DNA of 64,000 bases from Aquimarina amphilecti (GTDB lineage: Bacteria > Bacteroidota > Bacteroidia > Flavobacteriales > Flavobacteriaceae): positions 96,520 to 160,519 of the forward strand of contig NZ_FOAB01000008.1 of NCBI RefSeq assembly GCF_900109375.1. The letters are read 5' to 3'. Shown here one piece after another: positions 45,236-53,463 of the stretch; position 1 is the first letter of the stretch, and each line of letters starts with the position of its first letter. The position numbers and the translations under genes were made by a program. The notes beneath the pieces are model-generated. The model had not been told where the DNA came from. It saw only the letters and a list, made by a program, of their open reading frames with translations, and did no database searches.

Positions 45236-46381
45236 ATGAAAAATATCAACACAAAATTACCTAATGTAGCTACTACCATATTTACTGTAATGAGTAATAT
45301 GGCAAATGAATACAAAGCAATTAATCTGTCTCAAGGGTTTCCAAATTTTGAAACGGATAGTAAATTGATGAATTTGGTTACTTCAGCTATGCAAAAAGGA
45401 TATAATCAATATGCACCTATGCCTGGCTTGGCATCTCTTAGAGAAATCATCGCTGAAAAAACAAATGCTTTATATAATAGTAATTATCACCCCGATACTG
45501 AAGTAACCGTTACTTCAGGTGCAACCCAAGCGATCTTTACTATTATTTCTGCTTTTATAAACAAAGGAGATGAAGTTATTGTTTTTAAACCTGCATACGA
45601 TTCATATGAACCTTCTATAGAACTTTTTGGAGGTAACGTTATTCCTGTACAATTATCCACTCCTAACTTTACTGTTGATTGGGAAGAAGTAGCTAATAAA
45701 ATTACTTCTAAAACCAAGATGATGATTATCAACACACCTCATAATCCTACAGGAACAATTTTATCCAAAGAGGATATGCTAAAACTAGAAAACTTATTAA
45801 AAGGTACGGATATTATTTTACTTAGTGACGAGGTATATGAACATATAATTTTTGACAGTCAACCGCATCAGAGTGTTGCAAGGTTTCCGGGATTATCCGA
45901 AAGAGCATTTATCACTGCTTCTTTTGGAAAAACGTTTCATACTACCGGTTGGAAAATGGGATACTGTATAGCTCCTAAAGAGTTGATGGAAGAATTCAGA
46001 AAAGTACATCAATTTAATGTATTCTGTAGTAATCACCCTATGCAATACGCCTTAGCCGAATATTTAAAAACTCCTGATAATTATCTGTCCTTACCTAATT
46101 TTTATCAGAAAAAAAGAGACTTATTTCTTTCATTGATTAAAGATTCAAAGTTTTCCTATACTCCAGCTTCAGGAACCTATTTTCAATTGTTAGACTACAC
46201 CTCAATTACTAATGAAAGTGATGTGGCTTTCGCCGAAAGATTAACAAAAGAATACAAAATCGCTTCTATTCCAGTGTCTGTCTTTAATCTTAATAGTCAA
46301 GATGACAAAGTACTAAGGTTTTGCTTTGCAAAAACAGATGAGACTTTAAAAAAAGCGGCAGAAATACTGTGTGAAATTTAG
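45236..46381 (+). CDS. Methionine aminotransferase/kynurenine aminotransferase-like (class I)
   Basis: A 381-residue PLP aminotransferase of class I/II. Start at the ATG at 45236 (MKNINTKLPNVATTIF); an upstream terminator excludes the 45173 start. Motifs: SQGFPNFETD, VTSGATQAIFTIISAF, NTPHNPTGT, LLSDEVYEH and the PLP-lysine block SFGKTFHTTGWKMGY. These match the YbdL/KAT clade that transaminates methionine and 2-oxoglutarate-type partners. It has its own position between terminators, so it is probably monocistronic; it converges with dinB. Confidence 0.9.
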   Translation: MKNINTKLPNVATTIFTVMSNMANEYKAINLSQGFPNFETDSKLMNLVTSAMQKGYNQYAPMPGLASLREIIAEKTNALYNSNYHPDTEVTVTSGATQAIFTIISAFINKGDEVIVFKPAYDSYEPSIELFGGNVIPVQLSTPNFTVDWEEVANKITSKTKMMIINTPHNPTGTILSKEDMLKLENLLKGTDIILLSDEVYEHIIFDSQPHQSVARFPGLSERAFITASFGKTFHTTGWKMGYCIAPKELMEEFRKVHQFNVFCSNHPMQYALAEYLKTPDNYLSLPNFYQKKRDLFLSLIKDSKFSYTPASGTYFQLLDYTSITNESDVAFAERLTKEYKIASIPVSVFNLNSQDDKVLRFCFAKTDETLKKAAEILCEI

Positions 46382-46390
46382 AAAACAGTT

Positions 46391-46418
46391 GTTTGATTTA
46401 TAATCTTAAAAATCAAAC
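46391..46418. terminator. Bidirectional stem-loop between aminotransferase and dinB
   Basis: GTTTGATTT/AAATCAAAC, 9-bp perfect stem with a 10-nt loop, between the convergent genes. It reaches into the dinB stop region (46406). Confidence 0.6.
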
Positions 46419-47503
46419 CTCAATTGTATAATTTCGACTTCTTGTTTATCTGTTTTTTTTTGATCTTTCTTACCAGTATTTAGGTTGGATAATGAAATTC
46501 CTAAAAGGCGCACAGAGTTTTTCATTTCTGCCTGATATAAAAGTTCTTTCGCTGTTTCTAATAAAATATCGGCGTCATTAATAAAATACGGTAATGTCTT
46601 ACTTCTTGTTTGTAATGTAAAATCGCTGTATTTAATTTTTAGAGTAACGGTTCTTCCTGCCACCTTACTACTTTTTAAACGTTTTTGTAATTCTTCAGCA
46701 ATATTTTCTAAACGTTCTAGCATATATATCTCAGAAGAAATATTCTCATTGAAAGTTCTTTCGGCAGCTAGAGATTTTCTTTCTCTATTGGGTTTTACTT
46801 CACTTAAATGAATTCCTCTAACTATGTTATAATAATGTCCCCCAGACTTACCAAAATGTTCAGTAAGAAATTCTTCCGTTTTTGTTTTTAAATCCTTTCC
46901 TGTATAAATACCCATTTTATACATTTTAGCTTGGGTTACTTTTCCCACCCCATAGAATTTTTTAACATCTAGATCTTCCAAAAACTCTAAAACTTCTTCG
47001 GGATTTACAGTTTTCTGACCATTTGGCTTATTATAATCACTAGCTACTTTTGCAATAAATTTATTAATAGATATTCCGGCCGATGCTGTTAACCCAACTT
47101 CATCTAAAATACGTTGTCTTATTTCCTGAGCAATTAAAGATGCACTGGGGTTTCCTTTTTTATTCTCCGTAACATCTAAATATGCTTCATCTAAAGAAAG
47201 TGGTTCTACTAAATCCGTATAGTCAAAAAATATCTTACGAATCTGCTTAGAAATTTCTTGGTATCTATCGAACCTTGGCCTAACAAACAATAAATCAGGG
47301 CACAGCTTTCTTGCGGTAAACCCAGGCATTGCAGAACGTACACCAAATTTTCTTGCCTCATAGCTCGCTGCACTTACCACACCTCTTTTACCTCCACCAC
47401 CAACAGCCAATGGTTTTCCTTTAAGTTCTGGATCGTCCATTTGCTCAACAGATGCATAAAACGCATCCATGTCGACATGTATGATTTTTCTATTACTATT
47501 CAT
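46406..47503 (-). CDS. dinB: DNA polymerase IV (Y-family)
   Basis: A 365-residue translesion polymerase. The first metal motif is IIHVDMDAFYASVEQ (D11), the second SLDEAYLDVTE (D105/E106), then the HhH part FYGVGKVTQAKMYKMGIYTG and the little-finger domain. The C-terminus carries a beta-clamp-binding-like tail with QVEIIQLRFDF. Length and start (MNSNRKIIHVDMDAF) fit the family. A promoter match lies directly upstream. No LexA-box-type operator was noticed. Confidence 0.95.
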   Translation of the reverse strand: MNSNRKIIHVDMDAFYASVEQMDDPELKGKPLAVGGGGKRGVVSAASYEARKFGVRSAMPGFTARKLCPDLLFVRPRFDRYQEISKQIRKIFFDYTDLVEPLSLDEAYLDVTENKKGNPSASLIAQEIRQRILDEVGLTASAGISINKFIAKVASDYNKPNGQKTVNPEEVLEFLEDLDVKKFYGVGKVTQAKMYKMGIYTGKDLKTKTEEFLTEHFGKSGGHYYNIVRGIHLSEVKPNRERKSLAAERTFNENISSEIYMLERLENIAEELQKRLKSSKVAGRTVTLKIKYSDFTLQTRSKTLPYFINDADILLETAKELLYQAEMKNSVRLLGISLSNLNTGKKDQKKTDKQEVEIIQLRFDF

Positions 47504-47516
47504 TTTTTAAGTATCA

Positions 47517-47548
47517 CAAAAATAGTAGTTATTAATCATTTAAATCAA
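47517..47548 (-). promoter_or_regulatory. Promoter of dinB
   Basis: On the minus strand: TTG (47548-47546), 21-bp spacer, TATTTTTG (47524-47517). The -7 element matches TAnnTTTG exactly and lies 13 bp upstream of the ATG at 47503. Confidence 0.6.
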
Positions 47549-47633
47549 TCACAACATACTGGATATCAATATAAATTACACAGTTTAACAAGTAAATATT
47601 TGACTCTTAAATACTTCTAAAAAATGATATTAC

Positions 47634-47641
47634 TATATTTG
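47634..47641 (+). promoter_or_regulatory. -7 element for lipoprotein gene 47719
   Basis: TATATTTG matches TAnnTTTG exactly, 77 bp before the ATG at 47719. No clear TTG at -33. Confidence 0.4.
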
Positions 47642-47718
47642 TATAGATTTTATGAGATAAAAATAATATCTTGCTTTATTGATCCCAATCAATTTGAACT
47701 AAATTATATTTAAAAAAG

Positions 47719-48231
47719 ATGAAAAATTATATCCTACTTCTACTCTTTGCATTTATTTGTTGTAAATCCGAAAGCAAACCCGCTAATGAATTAAAGGACA
47801 CTGAAATTAATGCCACACAAATGGCTGAAGATTTAAGTCCTGAAACCGAAAGTACTAATACTATTATTGCAACTAAAACGTATGTTATTGAGCAAAACAA
47901 TGCTAACGGCAACTACTCTCAAAATTTGTCGATTTCATGGATTTCTGATAACACAGTAGAATATACACTTACTTGGAATAATAGTTCATGTAAAAAAACC
48001 ATAAAAGGAAGAGCTAATAGTATTAAACCAGAAAAAGAACCTTTTATGAGTAGCTATAAAGGAGTTTCTTTTGAAGTTACTAAATACAAAGACAGTAAAT
48101 CTGATTATAGTATCTTGCTACAGTTAGATTCTACTAGCAAAGACAAAGCGGTCGTAGAATTAACTTCAACTGCTGATGGAGATAACGAAGATTGTAGACC
48201 AGAAAGTGTAGTTATGGTCGAACAAAAATAA
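47719..48231 (+). CDS. Lipoprotein of unknown function, 170 aa
   Basis: A 170-residue lipoprotein. The signal peptide ends at FICC (Cys15 or Cys16 as lipid anchor). The linker after it is Glu/Thr-rich and disordered-looking (DTEINATQMAEDLSPETEST). The mature domain (~60-170) is beta-rich with SISWISDNTVEYTLTWN, a pair of cysteines (SSCKK; EDCRPE) that could form a disulfide, and ends ESVVMVEQK. No family recognised. Monocistronic. Confidence 0.75.
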   Translation: MKNYILLLLFAFICCKSESKPANELKDTEINATQMAEDLSPETESTNTIIATKTYVIEQNNANGNYSQNLSISWISDNTVEYTLTWNNSSCKKTIKGRANSIKPEKEPFMSSYKGVSFEVTKYKDSKSDYSILLQLDSTSKDKAVVELTSTADGDNEDCRPESVVMVEQK

Positions 48232-48366
48232 TTTTCTGTCAAATAAATACCGATACAGCGAATAAGTTAGTACAATGTTACTACTATTACCTATGAAATA
48301 TTTATTCCTTAAGGGATATTAAGCGATAACTGTAAAAGGTTCCTATTTCCGAAAAGCTAAATCAAT

Positions 48367-49038
48367 ATGCCCAAAACAGCGATCATACTTGGCGCAACAG
48401 GATTAACCGGAAGGATTCTTTTAGCATCATTGCTTAACGATAATCGCTATACTAAAATCAAACTGTTTTCCAGAAAGACAATAGGAATTACGCATTCTAA
48501 AATTGAAGAACACTTGATTAATGTACTACAACTAAAATCTATCGCCAACGATTTTAGAGGCGATGAAGTATTTTGTTGTATAGGAACCACAAATTCAAAA
48601 ACTCCAGATAAAGGTCTTTATCGTTCAATTGATTACGGAATTCCTGTTACTGCAGCAGAACTTTGCCTGCAAAATAATATTGATACTTTTATAGTAATAT
48701 CAGCTTTGGGTGCGGATTCAGAAAGTAAAATCTTCTATAACCGAACTAAGGGTGAAATGGAAGAGGCTGTCTTAGCATTAGAGATATCAAAAACACACAT
48801 CTTACAGCCTTCATTAATTAGTGGAAAAAGAAATGAAAAAAGATCAGGAGAATATTTCTTTAAACAATTCATGAAAATTTTAAATCCTTTGCTCCTAGGA
48901 CCTCTAAAAAAATACCGTTCTATACGCCCCGCAACTATCGTATCAGCAATGATTTGGTTAGCAAATAACACCTTTGAAAAGAAAAGAATAGTTTCCGATG
49001 AAATACAAACAATTCACACCAAAAACGGATATAATTAG
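48367..49038 (+). CDS. NAD(P)H-binding oxidoreductase/SDR (atypical, HTATIP2-like)
   Basis: A 223-residue Rossmann-fold protein. The dinucleotide motif is GATGLTGR (IILGATGLTGRILLASLL), then CCIGTTNSKTPDK with the YRSIDYGIPVTAAE block, and NRTKGEMEEAVLAL (the Tyr of YNRTKGE fits the catalytic Y-x-x-x-K position). This is the clade of NAD(P)H-binding proteins related to HTATIP2/TIP30. Substrate unknown. Stands alone. Confidence 0.85.
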   Translation: MPKTAIILGATGLTGRILLASLLNDNRYTKIKLFSRKTIGITHSKIEEHLINVLQLKSIANDFRGDEVFCCIGTTNSKTPDKGLYRSIDYGIPVTAAELCLQNNIDTFIVISALGADSESKIFYNRTKGEMEEAVLALEISKTHILQPSLISGKRNEKRSGEYFFKQFMKILNPLLLGPLKKYRSIRPATIVSAMIWLANNTFEKKRIVSDEIQTIHTKNGYN

Positions 49039-49100
49039 TTCATATACCGTATACGTATCTTTCTAAGCCCCTATTATTACTGAATATCTATTTCAGCTTC

Positions 49101-49108
49101 TACATTTG
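49101..49108 (+). promoter_or_regulatory. -7 element for the 49141-51826 operon
   Basis: TACATTTG matches TAnnTTTG exactly, 32 bp upstream of the ATG at 49141. Confidence 0.45.
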
Positions 49109-49140
49109 TTTTAAAATTATAAATCATTAAAAAACAAACA

Positions 49141-49839
49141 ATGAAGTTATTAAAAAATCTTGCTTTAGTCTTTTTAACTTGTGTAATGACGACAAGTCTT
49201 TTTGCTCAATCGGATATTAAATCTTACACCTTTAAAAAAGGTGAAATTTTAGATATTCTTTTATTAACTACAAAATCTGGAACTGAAAAAGACTTTAATA
49301 AATACAAAAAAACAATCTTTCCTTTTGGTATTAAAAAAACATACAAGCCATTACCCGGATTTGGCATTAAAAAAACTACACAAGGTAATATTCAACCTGC
49401 TAGTTTTATTTTAGGTAAATGGGATGATTTAAAGAATCGCGAAGAATTTTTAGCACAAATTGAAGGCGTTGTACCAGATTTTCATTTGCAACGTAGAAAT
49501 ATTTGGTCATTATTTAACCTAACATATTATGAAATGCCAAAAAACACTTCTTTCGAAATAGATAGAAACAAATACAACGTTGTCACTTCCTACTGGAAAA
49601 AGGAAACTACCTCTTTCAAAAAATTCAAAGAGCTTTGGTTACAAAAGGCTAAAGAAAATGGAGGAAAAAAAATACTTCAACTAACCAACGGAAAATCACC
49701 TCTAGGGTACTACCACAATCCTGATATACTGGTTATTACTCAATGGGATAGTAAAGAAGAATTTGACGTTTTTTATAAAGAAAACCTTAAAATGAATCAC
49801 AAAGGTGTCTTGCACATAAATCAGTTTGTTTTAAACTAG
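49141..49839 (+). CDS. Secreted protein with two ABM-like repeats, unknown function
   Basis: A 232-residue protein with a signal peptide (LALVFLTCVMTTSLFAQ). The rest looks like two copies of a small alpha/beta unit: residues ~22-130 (ILDILLLTTKSGTEKDFNKY ... PASFILGKWDD) and ~145-232 (VVTSYWKKETTSFKKFKELW ... ILVITQWDSKEEFD). The pattern WDSKEEFDVFY recalls dimeric alpha/beta-barrel (ABM/DUF1330-type) proteins, an inference. First gene of an apparent operon with a membrane AraC regulator (30 bp on) and DUF2911 (20 bp beyond that). Confidence 0.68.
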   Translation: MKLLKNLALVFLTCVMTTSLFAQSDIKSYTFKKGEILDILLLTTKSGTEKDFNKYKKTIFPFGIKKTYKPLPGFGIKKTTQGNIQPASFILGKWDDLKNREEFLAQIEGVVPDFHLQRRNIWSLFNLTYYEMPKNTSFEIDRNKYNVVTSYWKKETTSFKKFKELWLQKAKENGGKKILQLTNGKSPLGYYHNPDILVITQWDSKEEFDVFYKENLKMNHKGVLHINQFVLN

Positions 49840-49869
49840 TATATTAAACCCGCAAAAAACCTTGTTTGT

Positions 49870-50973
49870 ATGCAAACATTCCTAAATCAACTTGTCTATT
49901 TCGGATATTTCCAAAGCTTGTTTTTGCTATTTATTTATGTTTTTTCTTCGGATAAAAGAAAAAATATAAATAAATATATAGCATTCTTAGTTTTAGTACT
50001 TTCCATAGGATTAACAGGTCGTGTTCTATATATTTCAGGTTTTTTCGGAGATAATTATCGATGGGTCATTTTTTCGGAATTCTCTACTTTACTATTTGGT
50101 GCCACTATTTATCTATTTACACGATCTAGTCTATTAAAAAAGCCCTTTTCGTATAGAGAATTACTTCATTATTTGCCCGCGGTGTTATACAATATTGCTG
50201 TTACCATAGCATTTATAGCTCCATCGGATCACATACTAGAATCTAGAAAAACTAGTGGAGAGCAATTTAAAATTACATTGGTTTTTATTGCGATAGGCTT
50301 ACTATTTAATATCACTTATTGGATTATGAGTTTCAAAATCTTTTTGAAATTTAAAAAAGATATTCAAAATGAATTGAGTTATCATATCCAATCTCAGTTT
50401 TTCTTCAATTTTCTTATTGCTATTGGAGTTTGTCTGTTTTGTTGGTCTATGATGTTTCTCAATTGGCTTCTAGACTACGAATTATTTGATAGAATTAGTT
50501 GGCAAGTTATTTGGATTAGTATTGCGTTAATTATATTATTCATAACTTTTTATGGAATGAAAGAACCTGATTTATTTAAGATACCTTCATTACTAACTTC
50601 TAAGAAGTATGCACAATCTAAATTATCAAACGTAGAATTGGATAGCTTAAAATTTCAACTAGAGAATTTAATGGTAGAAAAAAAGCCTTATTTAAATAGA
50701 AAATTACTAAAATCACAATTAGCAGAAATGCTTGGAGTTAGCAATCCAGAGATCGCTCGTTTATTAAATGAACGAATAGGGATGAATTTTTTTGAATACA
50801 TAAACTACTATCGTATTAAAGAATTTATTGCATTGGCAAAAACTGATCAGGCTAAAAACATGACTTTTTATGGTCTTGCGCAAGAAGCAGGCTTTAACTC
50901 TAAAACGACATTCAATAAATCCTTTAAAGATTTAATGGGCACTACTCCAAAAGAGTATTTCTCAAATCTATAA
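49870..50973 (+). CDS. AraC-family regulator with N-terminal membrane domain
   Basis: A 367-residue protein: ~7 hydrophobic helices over residues 1-230 (FLNQLVYFGYFQSLFLLFIY, AFLVLVLSIGLTGRVLYISG) and an AraC double HTH at the C-terminus (KLLKSQLAEMLGVSNPEIAR; MNFFEYINYYRIKEF; LAQEAGFNSKTTFNKSFKDL). The same layout as the gene at 16959, so a paralogue. It follows a secreted protein by 30 bp and precedes DUF2911 by 19 bp. Likely senses a membrane or envelope signal and controls its own operon (inference). Confidence 0.87.
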   Translation: MQTFLNQLVYFGYFQSLFLLFIYVFSSDKRKNINKYIAFLVLVLSIGLTGRVLYISGFFGDNYRWVIFSEFSTLLFGATIYLFTRSSLLKKPFSYRELLHYLPAVLYNIAVTIAFIAPSDHILESRKTSGEQFKITLVFIAIGLLFNITYWIMSFKIFLKFKKDIQNELSYHIQSQFFFNFLIAIGVCLFCWSMMFLNWLLDYELFDRISWQVIWISIALIILFITFYGMKEPDLFKIPSLLTSKKYAQSKLSNVELDSLKFQLENLMVEKKPYLNRKLLKSQLAEMLGVSNPEIARLLNERIGMNFFEYINYYRIKEFIALAKTDQAKNMTFYGLAQEAGFNSKTTFNKSFKDLMGTTPKEYFSNL

Positions 50974-50992
50974 TCTTATTAAAAACAGAATC

Positions 50993-51826
50993 ATGTTTAA
51001 AATATTTTTTATCAGTATTATTACTGTAGCAACCGTACATGCACAACTGAAAGTTCCTGCATTGAGTCCATATTCAACAACAACTCAAACCGTAGGCTTG
51101 ACAGATATCACACTTGAATACTCTAGGCCTAGTAAAAGAAATAGAATAATTTTCGGAGAAAAAGGTATTATTCCATTTGGTGAACTATGGAGAACCGGTG
51201 CCAATGCAGCTACCAAAATTTCTTTTTCTAATGATCTTACAATTTTTAATACCACTATTAAAAAAGGTTCCTATGCTATCCTCACTAAACCAGGACAGTC
51301 CACTTGGGAAATACATTTCTACCCATACGAATCCGGAACTTGGAACTCTTATGTAAACAAAAAACCTATTGCAAGTTTTAATACTAAAAGTATTCAAAAA
51401 AATGACGTTTCAGAATCATTTTTAATTTACATAGACACCATCACCTTAGATAGTGCCAAGCTATTATTTACTTGGGATACAACTAAGATTATATTACCAT
51501 TAAAGCTTAAAACACACGAAAAAACAATGGCTAATATTAAGAAAATACTTTCTGGTCCATCGAATTTTGATTATTTTCAAGCGGCATTGTATTTACATGA
51601 AGCCCAACAAGATCTAGATACAGCATTAGCCTATATCCAAAAAGTTACTAATGTAGAAAACCCTCTATTTTTTCAAGTATATAGAGAGTCACTAATTCTT
51701 GCGGATCTTAATAGAAAAACTGAAGCAATTTCAGTCGCAAAAAGATCTTTAGAATTATCAAAAAAAGCAGGAAATAAAGATCTAATTAGATTAAATGAAA
51801 AAAACATTAAAAAATGGTCTAGATAA
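50993..51826 (+). CDS. DUF2911 domain protein (secreted)
   Basis: A 277-residue protein with signal peptide 1-17 (IFFISIITVATVHAQ). The DUF2911 core is clear: PALSPYSTTTQTVGLTDITL, YSRPSKRNRIIFGE, PFGELWRTGANAATKISFSN, GSYAILTKPGQSTWEIHFYP. The last ~80 residues form a helical TPR-like tail (ESLILADLNRKTEAISVAKR). Function unknown; periplasmic. Third gene of the 49141 operon, followed by a long inverted repeat that may act as terminator. Confidence 0.9.
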   Translation: MFKIFFISIITVATVHAQLKVPALSPYSTTTQTVGLTDITLEYSRPSKRNRIIFGEKGIIPFGELWRTGANAATKISFSNDLTIFNTTIKKGSYAILTKPGQSTWEIHFYPYESGTWNSYVNKKPIASFNTKSIQKNDVSESFLIYIDTITLDSAKLLFTWDTTKIILPLKLKTHEKTMANIKKILSGPSNFDYFQAALYLHEAQQDLDTALAYIQKVTNVENPLFFQVYRESLILADLNRKTEAISVAKRSLELSKKAGNKDLIRLNEKNIKKWSR

Positions 51827-51846
51827 AAATCATTTTTAAACTTCTA

Positions 51847-51895
51847 GGTGCTAGATTTGAAAACTGTAAACTTTATAGGTTTTCAAATCTACACC
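51847..51895. repeat. Long stem-loop behind DUF2911 gene
   Basis: AGATTTGAAAAC (51853-51864) pairs with GTTTTCAAATCT (51879-51890), extended by GGTG/CACC, with a 14-nt loop. There is no T-tract after it, so it may be a processing site or a weak terminator between DUF2911 and the CYTH gene. Confidence 0.5.
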
Positions 51896-51915
51896 CTTAA
51901 AAAGATATAATATCT

Positions 51916-52383
51916 ATGATTGAAATCGAACGAAAATTCTTAGTGAAATCTATATCTTTTAAAGATGTAGCTCAAACAAGTACTAAAATCTCACAAGGAT
52001 ATCTAAATTCTGATCCGGAACGTGCAGTAAGAGTTCGTATAAAAAAAGAAAAAGGTTTTTTAACTATCAAAGGGAAAAGTAATGAATCAGGTACTTCTCG
52101 TTTTGAATGGGAAAAAGAAATAGATATTAAAGAAGCAGAAGCTCTATTGCAACTATGTGAAAAAGGTGTTATCGAAAAAACTCGATATGAGATCCCAATA
52201 GGAAATCACATTTACGAAGTAGATGAATTTTTTGGGGAAAATTTAGGATTGACCATTGCAGAAATTGAACTAAACAATGAACAAGAAGCATTTCTTAAAC
52301 CTGATTGGCTAGGAAAAGAAGTGACAGGTGATCCTAAATTTTATAATTCGCAATTAAGTAAGCATCCGTTCAAAAATTGGTAA
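51916..52383 (+). CDS. CYTH-domain triphosphatase-like protein
   Basis: A 155-residue CYTH (adenylate cyclase IV/thiamine triphosphatase fold) protein. The ExExK signature is at the start (IEIERKFLVKS). Further tunnel residues are RVRIKKEKGFLTIKGK, RYEIPIGNHIYEVDEF and IAEIELNNEQEAF. Family knowledge: class CYTH enzymes of Bacteroidota typically hydrolyse inorganic triphosphate or similar polyphosphates. Stands alone, 89 bp after DUF2911. Confidence 0.93.
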   Translation: MIEIERKFLVKSISFKDVAQTSTKISQGYLNSDPERAVRVRIKKEKGFLTIKGKSNESGTSRFEWEKEIDIKEAEALLQLCEKGVIEKTRYEIPIGNHIYEVDEFFGENLGLTIAEIELNNEQEAFLKPDWLGKEVTGDPKFYNSQLSKHPFKNW

Positions 52384-52495
52384 AAAAAACGTCAAAAACT
52401 GACTATTTTTCAATTAACAAATTTGTAACATTTTGTATTGTAATTAAAGGTGAATAATCCCCGTCTAAGGAGACTTATTAACCATTTAAAATATT

Positions 52496-53401
52496 ATGTT
52501 ACACAAATCTAAAAAGTCTCTTTTAGGAGCACTAGTGGTATTATGTCTTTCTACTCCTACCACAGCACAAACAGAAGTAAGTGGATTCTATCCGCAAAAA
52601 AATGAACTTACAATAGCTCCTAGTTATTCCTATAAACAATATGATAGGTTTTATCGAGGAAATGAACTTACCGATGGAAATCCAGCAGGATTGGGCGGAA
52701 TTTCATCATATATTGTCAACTTATATGGTGAATATGGAATCAATAATTGGTTATCTGCTTCTCTTAATATACCTTATATTTTTATTGAAAGTGAAAATGG
52801 ACAGCCAGATCCTGTTCAGGGCACGTCTAGTGTAGAAGGTATACAGGACTTAAGCTTATTTGTAAAAGGGAAAATATTAGAAAAAAATCTAAAATCTATA
52901 GGAACATTGGGATTAGGAGCAGCAATCGGAGCCAGTATTCCTCTTAGTAATTATGAAGCAGAAGGTGTATTATCTTTAGGAAATAGTGCAAACAGTCTTC
53001 AGGTAAATGGATTGGTACAATTAACTACCAAAATTAATTTATTCACAGAACTCCAGTATGGATATAGTTTAAAAGATAATAGTAATTTTGACGTACCTAA
53101 TGCGCAAGTATATGGTATTAAGGTTGGATACTTTAACAACTATTTCTACACACATGTACAATTAGCTGTTCAGGATTCTATGGATGGAATTGATATTGGA
53201 ACCCCAGAATTTGTAGAAGCTGGTGGTCCAAGAGCACTTCCGCAAACTGAAGTTGATTACACTAATCTAAATGTAAACCTATATATACCTGTTTACAAAA
53301 ATGAGGTAGGTGTTTCTACTGCATACAATCATAATATAGATGGTCGTAATTTTAATAAAGAAACTTCTTTTTCTTTTGGGTTAGTTTATAAACCGTTATA
53401 A
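52496..53401 (+). CDS. Outer-membrane beta-barrel protein (transporter-like), unknown substrate
   Basis: A 301-residue protein. The signal peptide is LLGALVVLCLSTPTTAQ. The mature part shows alternating beta strands with aromatic ends (NELTIAPSYSYKQYDRFYRG, IVNLYGEYGINNWLSASLNI, TKINLFTELQYGYSLKDNS) and ends SFSFGLVYKPL, without the usual terminal Phe. It resembles meta-pathway/transporter-type outer-membrane proteins. Function unknown. Convergent with pbpC across a bidirectional terminator. Confidence 0.75.
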   Translation: MLHKSKKSLLGALVVLCLSTPTTAQTEVSGFYPQKNELTIAPSYSYKQYDRFYRGNELTDGNPAGLGGISSYIVNLYGEYGINNWLSASLNIPYIFIESENGQPDPVQGTSSVEGIQDLSLFVKGKILEKNLKSIGTLGLGAAIGASIPLSNYEAEGVLSLGNSANSLQVNGLVQLTTKINLFTELQYGYSLKDNSNFDVPNAQVYGIKVGYFNNYFYTHVQLAVQDSMDGIDIGTPEFVEAGGPRALPQTEVDYTNLNVNLYIPVYKNEVGVSTAYNHNIDGRNFNKETSFSFGLVYKPL

Positions 53402-53425
53402 TCAACTACTGGTCAAAAAAAATCA

Positions 53426-53463
53426 AAGTCTATATTCTAATCTAAAAATTAGGATATAGACTT
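53426..53463. terminator. Bidirectional terminator between barrel protein and pbpC
   Basis: AAGTCTATATTCTAAT/ATTAGGATATAGACTT stem with one mismatch and a short A-rich loop. The right arm overlaps the pbpC stop codon (53462-53464). Confidence 0.75.

Noticed and set aside
52470-52490. AAGGAG-like sequence as a Shine-Dalgarno site before the barrel gene
   Set aside because: It is too far from the ATG at 52496 (about 15 bp or more) and sits in a small GTCT/AGAC hairpin; Bacteroidota rarely use such sites.
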